Positions 14,905 through 22,936 of a DNA stretch of 28,818 nt are shown here, piece by piece. The number at the start of each line of letters is the position of its first letter. Position 1 is the stretch's first letter. A program made the position numbers and the translations under genes. Source of the DNA: JBDRGC01 sp043818215 (GTDB taxonomy: Bacteria > Chloroflexota > Anaerolineae > Anaerolineales > UBA11858); NCBI GenBank assembly GCA_043818215.1, contig JBDRGC010000326.1, positions 1 to 28,818 on the forward strand, in the 5' to 3' direction. A model generated the notes under the pieces. That model saw nothing but the letters and a program-made list of their open reading frames with translations. It did no database searches and was not told the DNA's origin.

Positions 14905-15045
14905 GGAGGGGCGGGAGGCGGGAGGCGGGAGGCGGGAGGCGGGAGGCAGGGGGCAGGAGGCAAGAGGTAGGAGGCGGGAGGCGGGAGGCGGGAGGCGGGG
15001 GGGCAGGAGGCGGGAGGCAGGAGGCAGGAGGCAAGAGGGAAGTGG
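14905..15045. repeat. Heptamer tandem array (GGGAGGC)
   Basis: About 20 units of 7 bp, mostly GGGAGGC with AGGAGGC, AAGAGGT and AGGGGGC variants, starting right after the mutase stop codon. Open frames across it on both strands (REAGGGRR / PPASRLPP) are repeat artefacts. The long gap 14905-15644 holds this array, two inverted-repeat elements and one terminator-like hairpin, and no gene. Confidence 0.92.
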
Positions 15046-15051
15046 CTACTT

Positions 15052-15216
15052 AATGTCATAAGTTAAGGATTGGTGTCTGTCGGATCATCACACAACATCC
15101 CCTTGTGGGACGGATCCGACATGATCAAAACAGGGTTTTATTGCACGCTCTGGGCGGATTCGTCCCACAAGGGGATGTTGCCCTATAATCCGCCGATAGC
15201 TAAACTTAATGACATT
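15052..15216. mobile_element. MITE-like inverted-repeat element, about 165 bp
   Basis: Outer ends AATGTCAT and ATGACATT are inverted copies. Inside, CAACATCCCCTTGTGGGACG (15093-15112) is exactly complementary to 15161-15180, extended by ATCCG on the inner side after one mismatch. The arms therefore cover about 65 bp each with a few gaps, leaving a central loop of about 36 bp. No ORF is present. A non-autonomous transposon remnant or a large structured repeat are both possible. No clear target-site duplication is seen. Confidence 0.6.
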
Positions 15217-15277
15217 GGGTGAAAAGTGGGTCGCGATGTTCACTCATCTTGGATGATAATACCCCAAAAATATAGTA

Positions 15278-15318
15278 CAGGCGGAAGGATAAAGTTATAT
15301 CCTTCCGCCTGTTGCTTT
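15278..15318 (+). terminator. 14-bp hairpin, terminator-like
   Basis: CAGGCGGAAGGATA pairs perfectly with 15298-15311, loop AAGTTA. TTGCTTTT follows on the plus strand, and a five-T tract lies ten bases beyond the stem on the minus strand. It sits between the two MITE-like elements, so which transcript it would end is unclear. Confidence 0.5.
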
Positions 15319-15321
15319 TAA

Positions 15322-15609
15322 CTCAGGAACGGGGATTAAATAACTTGCCCAGTTCCAAATTTAGGTGTAGTTCCGGTTGAGTAGGTCCGGAGGTACGGAG
15401 AGCCGTACACCTGCACCGAACGCAGGTACGGTGTCGAAACCAAACGGGGCTTGAAAATGGACTGATTTGCTGTAATCCGCTGGGTTTCGACACTTGCGCC
15501 ACACGCAGTGCAGGTGTACACTACGGCACGAAAAGCCTGTGCCTCCGCTACTCAACCGGCACTCGCATTAGGATACAAACGCGCAAGTTATTTAATTCTC
15601 ATTCCTCAG
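15322..15609. mobile_element. MITE-like inverted-repeat element, about 288 bp
   Basis: The two halves are imperfect inverted copies of about 120 bp. Four blocks pair exactly and in order: 15335-15348 with 15583-15596 (ATTAAATAACTTGC), 15373-15384 with 15548-15559 (CCGGTTGAGTAG), 15405-15416 with 15508-15519 (GTACACCTGCAC), and 15431-15441 with 15483-15493 (GTGTCGAAACC). The loop is about 40 bp. The GGTTGAGTAG and GTGTCGAAACC words recall palindromic repeats I know from actinobacterial intergenic regions. Short ORFs within it are artefacts. Confidence 0.65.
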
Positions 15610-15644
15610 TTTGGCAAAAGCCGAACGTAAAGACCTGACGGGTC

Positions 15645-16211
15645 TCAGACAGCCCGCAGTCGTCTAGCAAAGAAAATGATCAAAACCAGCGCGGCAGTCA
15701 GAGCTAACAAGCCAGGAAGACCCACGTCATCGGCAAAGCCAGTTGAAGGCAGTTGAGTGGGGTTTGGCGTAGCGGTCAGCGCATTTTCGGCCTGCTGGGT
15801 GAGCAAGGCAGCCACTGTCGCAGTGTGTGGGTTTTGAGTTGCCGCTTGATCTATTGCATCTGGAGTATCCGTGGGAGCCAACACAGGTGTTGGACTTGGT
15901 GTAGCTGTGATAGGGGCGTAAGTGGGAGTATTCGTCGGCGTGGCTGTCCAGGCTTGCGCTTCAGCCGTCATGGCGCTATCAAAAGCAACCGCGGTGTTTT
16001 GGGCATTAATCTCAGCTACCTGGGTATCTTTGGCGTCACGGCTTTTGGGCACAAAATACATAGCATAAACTGCCATGCAGATCAACGACAGAATCAGAAT
16101 AGCACCCAGAATTCCGGCTACCAAAAGGAAAGTGCGATTGCTCGCATCTCCGGGTGGAGACTCGTCTTCTAACTCCATATCATCCAGGTCGAAATCATTC
16201 ATCATCGTCAT
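15645..16211 (-). CDS. Small membrane protein with LPSTG sorting-type C-terminus
   Basis: 188 residues. An acidic N-terminus (NDFDLDDMELEDESPP) is followed by a strong membrane helix at about 27-53 and a Thr/Ala/Pro-rich middle. The C-terminus combines LPSTG (154-158), a hydrophobic helix (about 164-182) and a basic RRLR tail, the layout of a sortase substrate. The N-terminal helix lacks a signal-peptidase-like end, so it may remain as an anchor. The ATG at 16211 has AAGGAGAG upstream. It is the last gene of the minus-strand cluster that includes the MutL-like and zinc-ribbon proteins, 87 bp after its neighbour. No sortase gene is in view. Function unknown. Confidence 0.75.
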   Translation of the reverse strand: MTMMNDFDLDDMELEDESPPGDASNRTFLLVAGILGAILILSLICMAVYAMYFVPKSRDAKDTQVAEINAQNTAVAFDSAMTAEAQAWTATPTNTPTYAPITATPSPTPVLAPTDTPDAIDQAATQNPHTATVAALLTQQAENALTATPNPTQLPSTGFADDVGLPGLLALTAALVLIIFFARRLRAV

Positions 16212-16298
16212 TTCTCTCTCCTTGTAAGGCCCACGGTTTCTCCGCAGGGATTTGAAGGTTGCTGTAGTACCTTCTCGAAAAGAAGGGGTTGGGGGTTG

Positions 16299-17354
16299 TT
16301 ATGCAATAACTTCGAGATTTGCCAGGGGAACGTTTGCGCTTTCCCCATTGTCCAGTTGAAGTACTGCGGCCTGTGTACGTAGTCCGCTGGGGAATTCAGT
16401 TAATCCGGCGAGTAGGGTTTCGATGGCTCCGGTGTATGCATGGTATGGGGCACGCACAATACGCACTTTCTGACCAGCAGCGAAATCTTCGGTTGCCAGA
16501 GGAAGATCAAGCTCTCTCGAAGCAGGTAAGGTAATGATAACCTCTGGTCGAACACCTGTGTAGCGGTTAAATGATGCCGCACTGACAAGAATTTCTCGGT
16601 TTTGATGCGTACTCAACAAATTATAACTTATTAAGTTCATTGGGATGCTCCCAAATCCCTCCAAAACTAAAATAGGGAAGGGAAGTTTCTTTGCCACAGG
16701 GATCAATGATGCAGGCATACTGGCAATCACCAACCCGCGCAGGGGGACTTCGGACGCCTTCTTCAATGTCGCTGCGTCTTGGCAATGTCCACCCAAAACA
16801 ATCGTCCCACGCAAACTCATATCAATGTGATCTGCTGTAAGCTTGTCATCGGGAGATGACAATTTGGGCTGCACTAGACCAAAGTCCGTGTGGCCATTTC
16901 CCCACACCCCTTGTATCAGGGAGCCGGTGGTTTCGACGACCGCCCCGCGGCTTGGAAGAAGCTGAGTCACCGTTCCGTTAATGCCGGCCCGAAGTTCGAA
17001 GACATTGCTATCTACTTTGATCAGCACCTGTCCATCTCCTGCCAAAACAACTTGGCCGGATACGGGCGCTCGCACCACCCGGCGTGTCACTCCCACCGGG
17101 CCGGCAATCAAATCCCCCTTGTTAATATCATCGCCAACCACGCGCTGCATCAGGTCATCAGCTTGTTCAGCAGAAACGCTGAGTCCACGAGCGATATTCA
17201 GCAAGAGATGTTCCGGGGCAACGTCGGCCTCGGCGATCACATCTCTTGGCGCCACCTTCTGTCCCTGACGGACAATAACTTTCCCAGGCACAGGCAATAT
17301 CCGTTCCCGGCGGATGGTGGTGAGCGCTAAGATGTGAATGACGGGTGCTAACAT
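16299..17354 (-). CDS. Uncharacterised protein with barrel-sandwich (lipoyl/biotinyl-like) and KOW-like segments
   Basis: 351 residues from ATG 17354 (AGGAAA upstream); an in-frame TTG at 17402 would add 16 residues. The first half has short Gly-turn beta strands like barrel-sandwich hybrid domains (ILPVPGKVIVRQGQKVAPRDVIAEA, VRAPVSGQVVLAGDG, GINGTVTQLLPSRGAVVET), but without a Lys-modification motif such as EAMKM. The middle (IVLGGHCQDAATLKKASEVPLRGLVIASMP, PFPILVLEGFG) looks Rossmann-like. The C-terminus (VRIVRAPYHAYTGAIETL, DNGESANVPLANLEVIA) resembles a KOW motif. No signal peptide. It sits directly downstream of the MutL-like gene, with a hairpin between them, and is probably a cytoplasmic partner in the same system. 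No known family is recognised. Confidence 0.75.
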   Translation of the reverse strand: MLAPVIHILALTTIRRERILPVPGKVIVRQGQKVAPRDVIAEADVAPEHLLLNIARGLSVSAEQADDLMQRVVGDDINKGDLIAGPVGVTRRVVRAPVSGQVVLAGDGQVLIKVDSNVFELRAGINGTVTQLLPSRGAVVETTGSLIQGVWGNGHTDFGLVQPKLSSPDDKLTADHIDMSLRGTIVLGGHCQDAATLKKASEVPLRGLVIASMPASLIPVAKKLPFPILVLEGFGSIPMNLISYNLLSTHQNREILVSAASFNRYTGVRPEVIITLPASRELDLPLATEDFAAGQKVRIVRAPYHAYTGAIETLLAGLTEFPSGLRTQAAVLQLDNGESANVPLANLEVIA

Positions 17355-17410
17355 GTGTTTTCCTACTTTAATTTCCGGCTCTTTGATGTTTTGTGTGGTC
17401 AAACTTTTTT

Positions 17411-17480
17411 GTACACGGATTACACGGATTTTACGGATTTTACGGATTTTTCTTTGGCTTTATCCGTGTAATCCGTGTAC
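17411..17480. repeat. 19-bp perfect inverted repeat (GTACACGGATTACACGGAT)
   Basis: The left arm at 17411-17429 pairs exactly with 17462-17480. The loop carries further TTTTACGGA repeats. The CACGGATT word is a frequent intergenic repeat in environmental bacterial genomes, from memory. It lies between two genes of the minus-strand cluster, where a stable hairpin could separate their expression. Confidence 0.85.
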
Positions 17481-17505
17481 CGCGCCCCACAATATCTCAG
17501 AGAGC

Positions 17506-19257
17506 CTAATTTCCTAAGGTCCAGAGCCACTTCTTGAGCAAGGAGCGTTGCCGGCCTGGGTCTGGATGCCAGGTAAGCGGACGGCCGCGGGCATCGATCA
17601 CAACTCCCAAGGCGCCTCCAATCACCTGTAAGCGTCCACCGCGCCCTGGCCCCATCCCGACATCGAAACGGTGGAGGGGCTGCAAACGCAGGTTGGCCGT
17701 TTGCCCAAGAGGGAGCGGCAAGACTTCTATGGAACCATTTTTGACTTCCACGTTAGATTCGTTGCCGTCTTCGTAGGTCACTCGTATTCGCAGGATCGGC
17801 TCCCCGGGGCGGGCATTTCCTACGGGAGCGATCACAGCCCCCAGGTTGAGTATCGTATTCGAACCGAGCACCTGGACAACCAGAAGCGGGTTCACATCGG
17901 CTGCCGCACCCAATGCGGATACCAAGTCATTTTGATCCAACAGAATAGTGGTCACTCCCGTGGGTTGTAAGCCATCTAACAACATCAACAAACTCTGACC
18001 AGGGGTGGGGGCATGTGTCAGCACGCTCCCTGTCGCCACAACAGGTTCGAGCCAGGGCAGTAGACCTGCACCGCTCCCGGACGCATCCTGCGGGAAATTG
18101 CCAGATACTTTCTGTAAAGCCATGCGCATCACTTGCCGGGCTATCGCTTGCTCGATTGCCATTTCATCCGGGGTGGCGGGCAAACTTGCAGGGAAGGCCG
18201 CTTTATTGTACAGATAATCTCTAACGCGGCCATCAGGAACATAAACCGGCAGCCAGCGCGTGATCTTCCCGAGATTGGTGTGCTGCAACAATTTATCCAA
18301 ACCAGAGCCTAACCCCAGGTGAGGGTAAACACCGGCAGTAAGTTTACCATTGAACGCGGCCACAACCGTGGTTGACGAGGCCCCCACATCAACTCCCAGC
18401 ACGCCTTTTGATTGGTCGTATATTCGGCTGAGAAAACGGATGATGCGGCCAAAAGCCATCGAGGTGGGTATCAATCGCCCTTTGGCCCAGGCATCTAATT
18501 CTGGGATGCTCAAGATCTGCTTAGAACGCACTTTCTTGAAAATTTGTGCTACTTGGGTTTGTGCCGGAGCAAGTTGTTCCACTTCCAGGGTTGGGCGAAT
18601 ATTCGGGGCGATGTAAAGTTCCGCCAGGGGTTCCAGCGACTCTTTGACTTCTTTCTGCATGGCGGTATTACCGGCGAAAAGAACCTGCGGGCGCTGCCCT
18701 TTGGGAAGCAGGAAACAGGCCAAACCGACGGCTTCCAGCAATTTGCGAACTGAGAGAGAAGCCCCACCTTCCACGCCGCCAGCCATGATTATCAGGTCTG
18801 GACGCGCCCGCAAAATTGTATCAATACGGGCGTCTTGTTTGCGCCGGTCGTTCAGACTCAATATCTCGACGACTCTGGCGTAAGTGGTTTCTGCCAGACG
18901 GCAGGCGCTGTCTACCGAGACATCTTCTAACAGACCCACAACCACCGCTTTCATCGGTGGGCCGGCAGATAATGTAACCGCGAAAGTGTCCACGCCGGAG
19001 CCATCTGCCCGGCTAGGGATGATCAAATTCCCGTCGCTGCCAAGCAGCATACGCCCCGTGATCTCTTCCAAGTGGTTGAATGCCCGGCGAACCCCCTCAC
19101 CCGCATCGCCGAACGGATCACCCGCGGTACTTGGCGCAATGCCGGCTGCAATGAAGCGATAACTTCCGCCGACCACATCGAAGAGCAAAGCCCGCGTAGT
19201 GACCGTGCCAATATCGATGGCAAGTAATGAGTCCGCTGCAACAATCGAGGTCATCAT
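17506..19257 (-). CDS. MutL-family ASKHA ATPase (glutamate mutase L-like)
   Basis: 583 residues. Two actin-type phosphate loops are visible: DIGTVTTRALLFD at 15-27 and VLGVDVGASSTTVVAAF in the second half. Also present are LIIMAGGVEGGASLSVRKLLEA and VLFAGNTAMQKEVKESL, as in the MutL family, named after a protein encoded with B12-dependent glutamate mutase. ASKHA proteins hydrolyse ATP to drive conformational change or scaffold assembly. The neighbours here are membrane and zinc-ribbon proteins, not mutase subunits, so a chaperone role for a B12 enzyme is not supported by context. The actin-like PilM of pilus systems is a structural analogue. Start: ATG 19257 or the adjacent ATG 19254. TATAAT at 19259-19264 lies unusually close, so a very short leader is possible. 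Confidence 0.85.
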   Translation of the reverse strand: MMTSIVAADSLLAIDIGTVTTRALLFDVVGGSYRFIAAGIAPSTAGDPFGDAGEGVRRAFNHLEEITGRMLLGSDGNLIIPSRADGSGVDTFAVTLSAGPPMKAVVVGLLEDVSVDSACRLAETTYARVVEILSLNDRRKQDARIDTILRARPDLIIMAGGVEGGASLSVRKLLEAVGLACFLLPKGQRPQVLFAGNTAMQKEVKESLEPLAELYIAPNIRPTLEVEQLAPAQTQVAQIFKKVRSKQILSIPELDAWAKGRLIPTSMAFGRIIRFLSRIYDQSKGVLGVDVGASSTTVVAAFNGKLTAGVYPHLGLGSGLDKLLQHTNLGKITRWLPVYVPDGRVRDYLYNKAAFPASLPATPDEMAIEQAIARQVMRMALQKVSGNFPQDASGSGAGLLPWLEPVVATGSVLTHAPTPGQSLLMLLDGLQPTGVTTILLDQNDLVSALGAAADVNPLLVVQVLGSNTILNLGAVIAPVGNARPGEPILRIRVTYEDGNESNVEVKNGSIEVLPLPLGQTANLRLQPLHRFDVGMGPGRGGRLQVIGGALGVVIDARGRPLTWHPDPGRQRSLLKKWLWTLGN

Positions 19258-19280
19258 AATTATAGATACTAAGATAATGT

Positions 19281-19352
19281 TTTTGACTCTGCTTACCTGG
19301 ATGTCATTGCGAAGCAGCTATACCGCTGAAGCAATGACACGCGGAGTCAAAA
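19281..19352. repeat. Palindromic repeat with GTCATTGC / GCAATGAC arms
   Basis: The outer arms TTTTGACTC (19281-19289) and GAGTCAAAA pair, followed by GC. Inside, TGTCATTGC (19302-19310) pairs with GCAATGACA (19331-19339) around a GAAGCAGC...GCTGAAGC core. The TCATTGCGAAGC word is a common bacterial interspersed palindrome. It sits in the 117-bp gap between two cluster genes. Confidence 0.75.
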
Positions 19353-19374
19353 TCTTTTTCTGAAAGGCTATAGT

Positions 19375-20058
19375 TTAAGCCGGGACGATTAATGGAAGCA
19401 AAAAATCCTTGATGAAATTCCAGAGAAACGAGAACCTTTCGATCAACGCCGTTAGAGCAGCAAGATAAACACCGGTAAACAGAGAGCCAAATGTAATGGC
19501 AATGAAAACCTGGCCGATCCATCCAATTCCCTCGATCCACTGCGCCCGTTGCGAAGATTGCCCTACTTTTCCGCGGGTGCCGAAGTGGAAATAGATCAGC
19601 GTAGTCAGTGTGCCCAATAAAATAATAGCTGCGTCTATAAGATTGTTGGTACCGAACAAATTTATAGATGCGGATAACTGAGGCTGGATAGTACCAATCA
19701 CTGCCCCGCCAATTGCTGCCGCGGCGCCGATGCCAACGAGCATAGCCAGGGCCGGGTTGCCCAGTTTTGACAGCCGCGGTGAGATCTTGCATAATACCAA
19801 AGCGGCAGGGATCAGGTATACCACAGCCAGGATCATTTCACTGCGGTTATCACTGACGAGAGGAAAGATCAGATACGGCAGAATGATATTGTAAAAGGTC
19901 ACGATTGTGGCATAGCCGGCTGCCACGCCTACGAAAATATGAACCGACAGGCGAAAGAAAGGGTTATCTCCCCAGATATAGCTCAAGACAAATATGGAAA
20001 AAGTAAACCCTAGCAAGACGCCGATCAGGTCCAACATGGTTACATCCAAGACGCTCAT
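19375..20058 (-). CDS. Multi-pass membrane protein of the MutL-like cluster
   Basis: 227 residues with about seven hydrophobic segments, beginning MSVLDVTMLDLIGVLLGFTF. A conserved-looking SYIWGDNPFFRLSVHIFVGVAAGYA stretch follows, and the C-terminus is short. No transporter signature or charged catalytic residues are recognised. The preferred ATG at 20058 has GGGAGG upstream and overlaps the stop of the zinc-ribbon gene as ATGA, so the two are translationally coupled and probably act together in the membrane. A longer frame to 20175 lies entirely inside the upstream gene and is rejected. Function unknown; a membrane platform or channel subunit is a guess. Confidence 0.8.
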   Translation of the reverse strand: MSVLDVTMLDLIGVLLGFTFSIFVLSYIWGDNPFFRLSVHIFVGVAAGYATIVTFYNIILPYLIFPLVSDNRSEMILAVVYLIPAALVLCKISPRLSKLGNPALAMLVGIGAAAAIGGAVIGTIQPQLSASINLFGTNNLIDAAIILLGTLTTLIYFHFGTRGKVGQSSQRAQWIEGIGWIGQVFIAITFGSLFTGVYLAALTALIERFSFLWNFIKDFLLPLIVPA

Positions 20059-22748
20059 ACGGCCTCCCCTTTGGTTCCTTTTTTGTGCGCGAGCAATACG
20101 GAAATAATATTCACTGCTCCACCAATCAGAATGGCAGCAACGGCAACTAACAGGCCAACACTGAACGCATCCCAATAGACACGCGCTAGATTGTAACTGT
20201 CTTGCCCCATGGACTGTTCGTAAGCCGCCCCGCCAATAAGCCCAGTTACCATACCTTGCACTTGTGTACCGTAGTAAGGGCGGATCATGGGTGCTGCTTG
20301 CGCGCTGAGGATGGCTACAAATGGCGTGTTACCAAGTTTTGGTTGTACCTGTTCTATCCAGGTGCGGGCTGTATCTGAATCATCTGTAATGACCACTACC
20401 AAGGCGAAATCTGAGATGGCATCCACTCCCTGCAGCGGGGGTGTACCCCATGGATTCATATTATCGAAAGAGAGCGTTGTGATCAGGCGAGGCATTTCGG
20501 CAAAACCGCGCAGCCCCGCAGCCCCACCGGGGATGTATCCCAAATTTATATACTGTATACCGCTGACGTATTCGCGTTCGGCCTCAATATTTCTCAAGAA
20601 ATATTCAGCCATAGCCGGCCCCGTGGGCGATGTAGAAACCAACGTCAGGCGCGCGCCCCTAAGCATCAAATGATCTACCAGAGCAGCCGCGGCGGCGTTC
20701 ATCTCACCCGACATGCCCGGCTCGTAGTCGAAAGCTACCAGTACGGGAGACGCATCAGGGAGCGCGTTCACCAATTTGCTGGCCGCGAAAGTTTCAGCAG
20801 GAACATCTGCCTGATCAGGCAGCGGAACATTTTGGCTGCCCCCAACCACCACAAAGCCAACCACCACACAGAGGATCAGGGCTATCAGCCAGCGCATAAT
20901 CCGCTGAGACGAAAGCCGAGACGGTGGGGGAACAGGTAATGCCTGGCCTTCATTTGCCAGCAACTCTTCGAACAATGCGGCGTGTGCCTGCTGGCTCTCT
21001 GCAACGTGGAGTTTAACCGAGTAAGTGGGGGGGTTCTTCATCCTGTCAATACCCGGTTCTGCCGGTAATACGTTGCGCAACCCTGCCAGCGGCCCTACAC
21101 TCTCGACCAGGCCATCATCATCCAAAACAGTCCCCGGCGTACTTGTCTCGACCGGGCGCATAGCTTCCAACCAACCAGGGAGTTCTGCAGGAGCCAGATC
21201 GGAGGCCTCGGTGTCATCTTCAGTATCCTGCTCTCCCAATTTGCCCGCCAGCCAATCTGGCAGCTTATCTACATCGAGCAGATCATCGTCGAATTCGTCA
21301 TCGATAACAAAAGGAGCAACCGGCGCTGCCAGTCCCGAAACAATCCAACCCGGAATTTCCTCTTCCTCGGCAGGAGTGTGGGGCGCAGCTTCTGGCTCTC
21401 CGAACAGCGTAGATTCTTCTTCTCCCAGGTCTGCAAACCAATCGGGCAAATCGTCAGCCTCATCCGGGGAGGCTGAAGCAGGCTCATCGCCTCCACCCAG
21501 GTCTGAAACCCAATCTGGCGTTTCTGCATACAACGAGGGGCCAACCGGCTCTGCTTCGGGTTCACCAAATGGGGGAGGTTCCCCACGCAGGTCTGACAGC
21601 CAATCGGGCAATCCACCCTCCACAGAAGGCGCAGCGGGTTCAGGAGCTATTCCTTCATCCTCGCCGCTAAACCAGTCGGGGAGATCACCTTCACCAGAGG
21701 CTACCGCCGGGACGGATTCTACTGCCTCGGCACGCAGCCAATCGGGCAGTCCACCCTCCACAGCAGACGCAGCGGGTTCAGGAGAGATCTCTTCGTCCTC
21801 GCCGCTAAGCCAGCCGGGGAGATCGTCTTCATCGAACGCTACCGCCGGGACGGATTCCGCTGCCTCGGCACGCAGCCAATCGGGCAGTCCACTATCCACA
21901 GCAGACGCAGCTAGTTCGGGAGCTATTTCTTCGTCCTCGCCGCTAAACCAGTCGGGGAGATCGCCTTCACCGGACGCGGCCGCCGGGACGGATTCTGCTG
22001 CTTCGGCACGCAGCCAATCGGGCAGTCCACCCTCCACAGCAGGAGCTGCGAGTTCGGGAGAGACCTCTTCGTCCTCGCCGCTAAGCCAGTCGGGGAGATC
22101 ACCTTCACCGGAGGCTACCGCCGGGACGGATTCCGCTGCCTCGGCACGCAGCCAATCGGGCAGTCCACTATCCACAGCAGGAGCTGCGAGTTCGGGAGAG
22201 ACCTCTTCGTCCTTGCCGCTAAACCAGTCGGAAACACCGTTCTCGTCAGCATCGATCTCATCTGTATCCAATATAAACTTCGAGGCCCACCCGGATGGCT
22301 TCTCCTTTTCAGGCTCAGGTTCAGAAATATCTTGGTCATCTTGCTGATTTTCTTGATGAAGGTCGCGAATGCGTTGCAACCAGTCATCATCTTCGGGGGA
22401 AGATAATTCACCCTCGAAGGGAGTCACGGACTTAGTTCGGGGTGGGATGCCTCTTTGGGGGTCAGATTCATCCCGAAGGCGCGCCAGCCAGCCCAGTGCC
22501 TCGGATTCCTCTTCGGGGGATGGGTCACCCGCCGTCTCCGCGGGATCGTCCTCCTCTTCCCTCATCGAATTCAGCCAATCTGGCAGCCCCTCATCGGATT
22601 CGTGCGCGCTTCGAGCCTGCAATGGGGAGGCAGCCTCATCCGCTCGTGCTGACAGGCTCAACGGTTTCAAGCGCGCCGCACAAAACTGACAGACCTCCAG
22701 TTGGTCTGGGTTGGGTTTCCCACACATGGGACAACGGATTTCAGTCAT
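20055..22748 (-). CDS. Zinc-ribbon membrane protein with a long PDW-motif repeat array
   Basis: 897 residues. An N-terminal zinc ribbon (CPMCGKPNPDQLEVCQFC, Cys 6, 9, 20, 23) is followed by 500 acidic, disorder-like residues. These carry about 19 copies of a short aromatic motif (LPDWL, LPDWF, LPGWL, TPDWV and similar), nine of them 22-24 residues apart. Residues 173-384 are a near-exact 46-residue repeat. A membrane helix lies at about 616-637. The following extracytoplasmic Rossmann-like domain (about 655-845, SPVLVAFDYEPGMSGEMNAAA, LTLVSTSPTGPAMAEYFL, ALVVVITDD) precedes a second helix at 863-889. The zinc ribbon and motif array thus face the cytoplasm. It is first in a coupled pair with the next membrane gene. 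It looks like a scaffold or receptor; no described function is known to me. Confidence 0.85.
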   Translation of the reverse strand: MTEIRCPMCGKPNPDQLEVCQFCAARLKPLSLSARADEAASPLQARSAHESDEGLPDWLNSMREEEDDPAETAGDPSPEEESEALGWLARLRDESDPQRGIPPRTKSVTPFEGELSSPEDDDWLQRIRDLHQENQQDDQDISEPEPEKEKPSGWASKFILDTDEIDADENGVSDWFSGKDEEVSPELAAPAVDSGLPDWLRAEAAESVPAVASGEGDLPDWLSGEDEEVSPELAAPAVEGGLPDWLRAEAAESVPAAASGEGDLPDWFSGEDEEIAPELAASAVDSGLPDWLRAEAAESVPAVAFDEDDLPGWLSGEDEEISPEPAASAVEGGLPDWLRAEAVESVPAVASGEGDLPDWFSGEDEGIAPEPAAPSVEGGLPDWLSDLRGEPPPFGEPEAEPVGPSLYAETPDWVSDLGGGDEPASASPDEADDLPDWFADLGEEESTLFGEPEAAPHTPAEEEEIPGWIVSGLAAPVAPFVIDDEFDDDLLDVDKLPDWLAGKLGEQDTEDDTEASDLAPAELPGWLEAMRPVETSTPGTVLDDDGLVESVGPLAGLRNVLPAEPGIDRMKNPPTYSVKLHVAESQQAHAALFEELLANEGQALPVPPPSRLSSQRIMRWLIALILCVVVGFVVVGGSQNVPLPDQADVPAETFAASKLVNALPDASPVLVAFDYEPGMSGEMNAAAAALVDHLMLRGARLTLVSTSPTGPAMAEYFLRNIEAEREYVSGIQYINLGYIPGGAAGLRGFAEMPRLITTLSFDNMNPWGTPPLQGVDAISDFALVVVITDDSDTARTWIEQVQPKLGNTPFVAILSAQAAPMIRPYYGTQVQGMVTGLIGGAAYEQSMGQDSYNLARVYWDAFSVGLLVAVAAILIGGAVNIISVLLAHKKGTKGEAV
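21597..22232. repeat. 138-bp tandem repeats inside the zinc-ribbon gene
   Basis: Four full and two partial 138-bp units encode the alternating 22- and 24-residue PDW-motif blocks. Units are very similar at DNA level, for example the recurring CGCAGCCAATCGGGCAGTCC and GCCGGGACGGATTC words, which points to recent unit duplication or gene conversion. Unit number may vary between strains and may collapse in short-read assemblies. Confidence 0.85.
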
Positions 22749-22915
22749 AGTTTACGATTTCATAAGCAGCCGGGCGTTTGTAACCCTGACGCGGCTTTGC
22801 TCATAACCGAATGCCCGAAAAACGCGTCGATTAACGCGGGCGGCAGCCCGGTCTGCTTCATGATGGGTTAGATGGCACTCCGGATATGATCATTCATTAA
22901 GATTGCCTTTATATC

Positions 22916-22936
22916 CATGCCCGTGTCACGGGTATG
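22916..22936. repeat. 10-bp hairpin overlapping the lipoprotein stop codon
   Basis: CATGCCCGTG and CACGGGTATG around a single T, with one wobble. It overlaps the 3' end of the lipoprotein gene. No T-run follows, so it is only a weak terminator candidate. The 177-bp gap to the zinc-ribbon start contains no other clear signal. Confidence 0.45.

Noticed and set aside
15336..15555. Two short minus-strand ORFs
   Set aside because: They fall entirely inside the 288-bp inverted-repeat element.
20059..20175. Upstream extension of the membrane protein at 19375
   Set aside because: It lies inside the last codons of the zinc-ribbon gene, and a Shine-Dalgarno precedes ATG 20058.
21025..22347. 440-codon plus-strand Ser/Gly-rich ORF
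   Set aside because: It is the complement of the PDW-repeat region; its composition is dictated by the repeat, and it has no domain or start signal.
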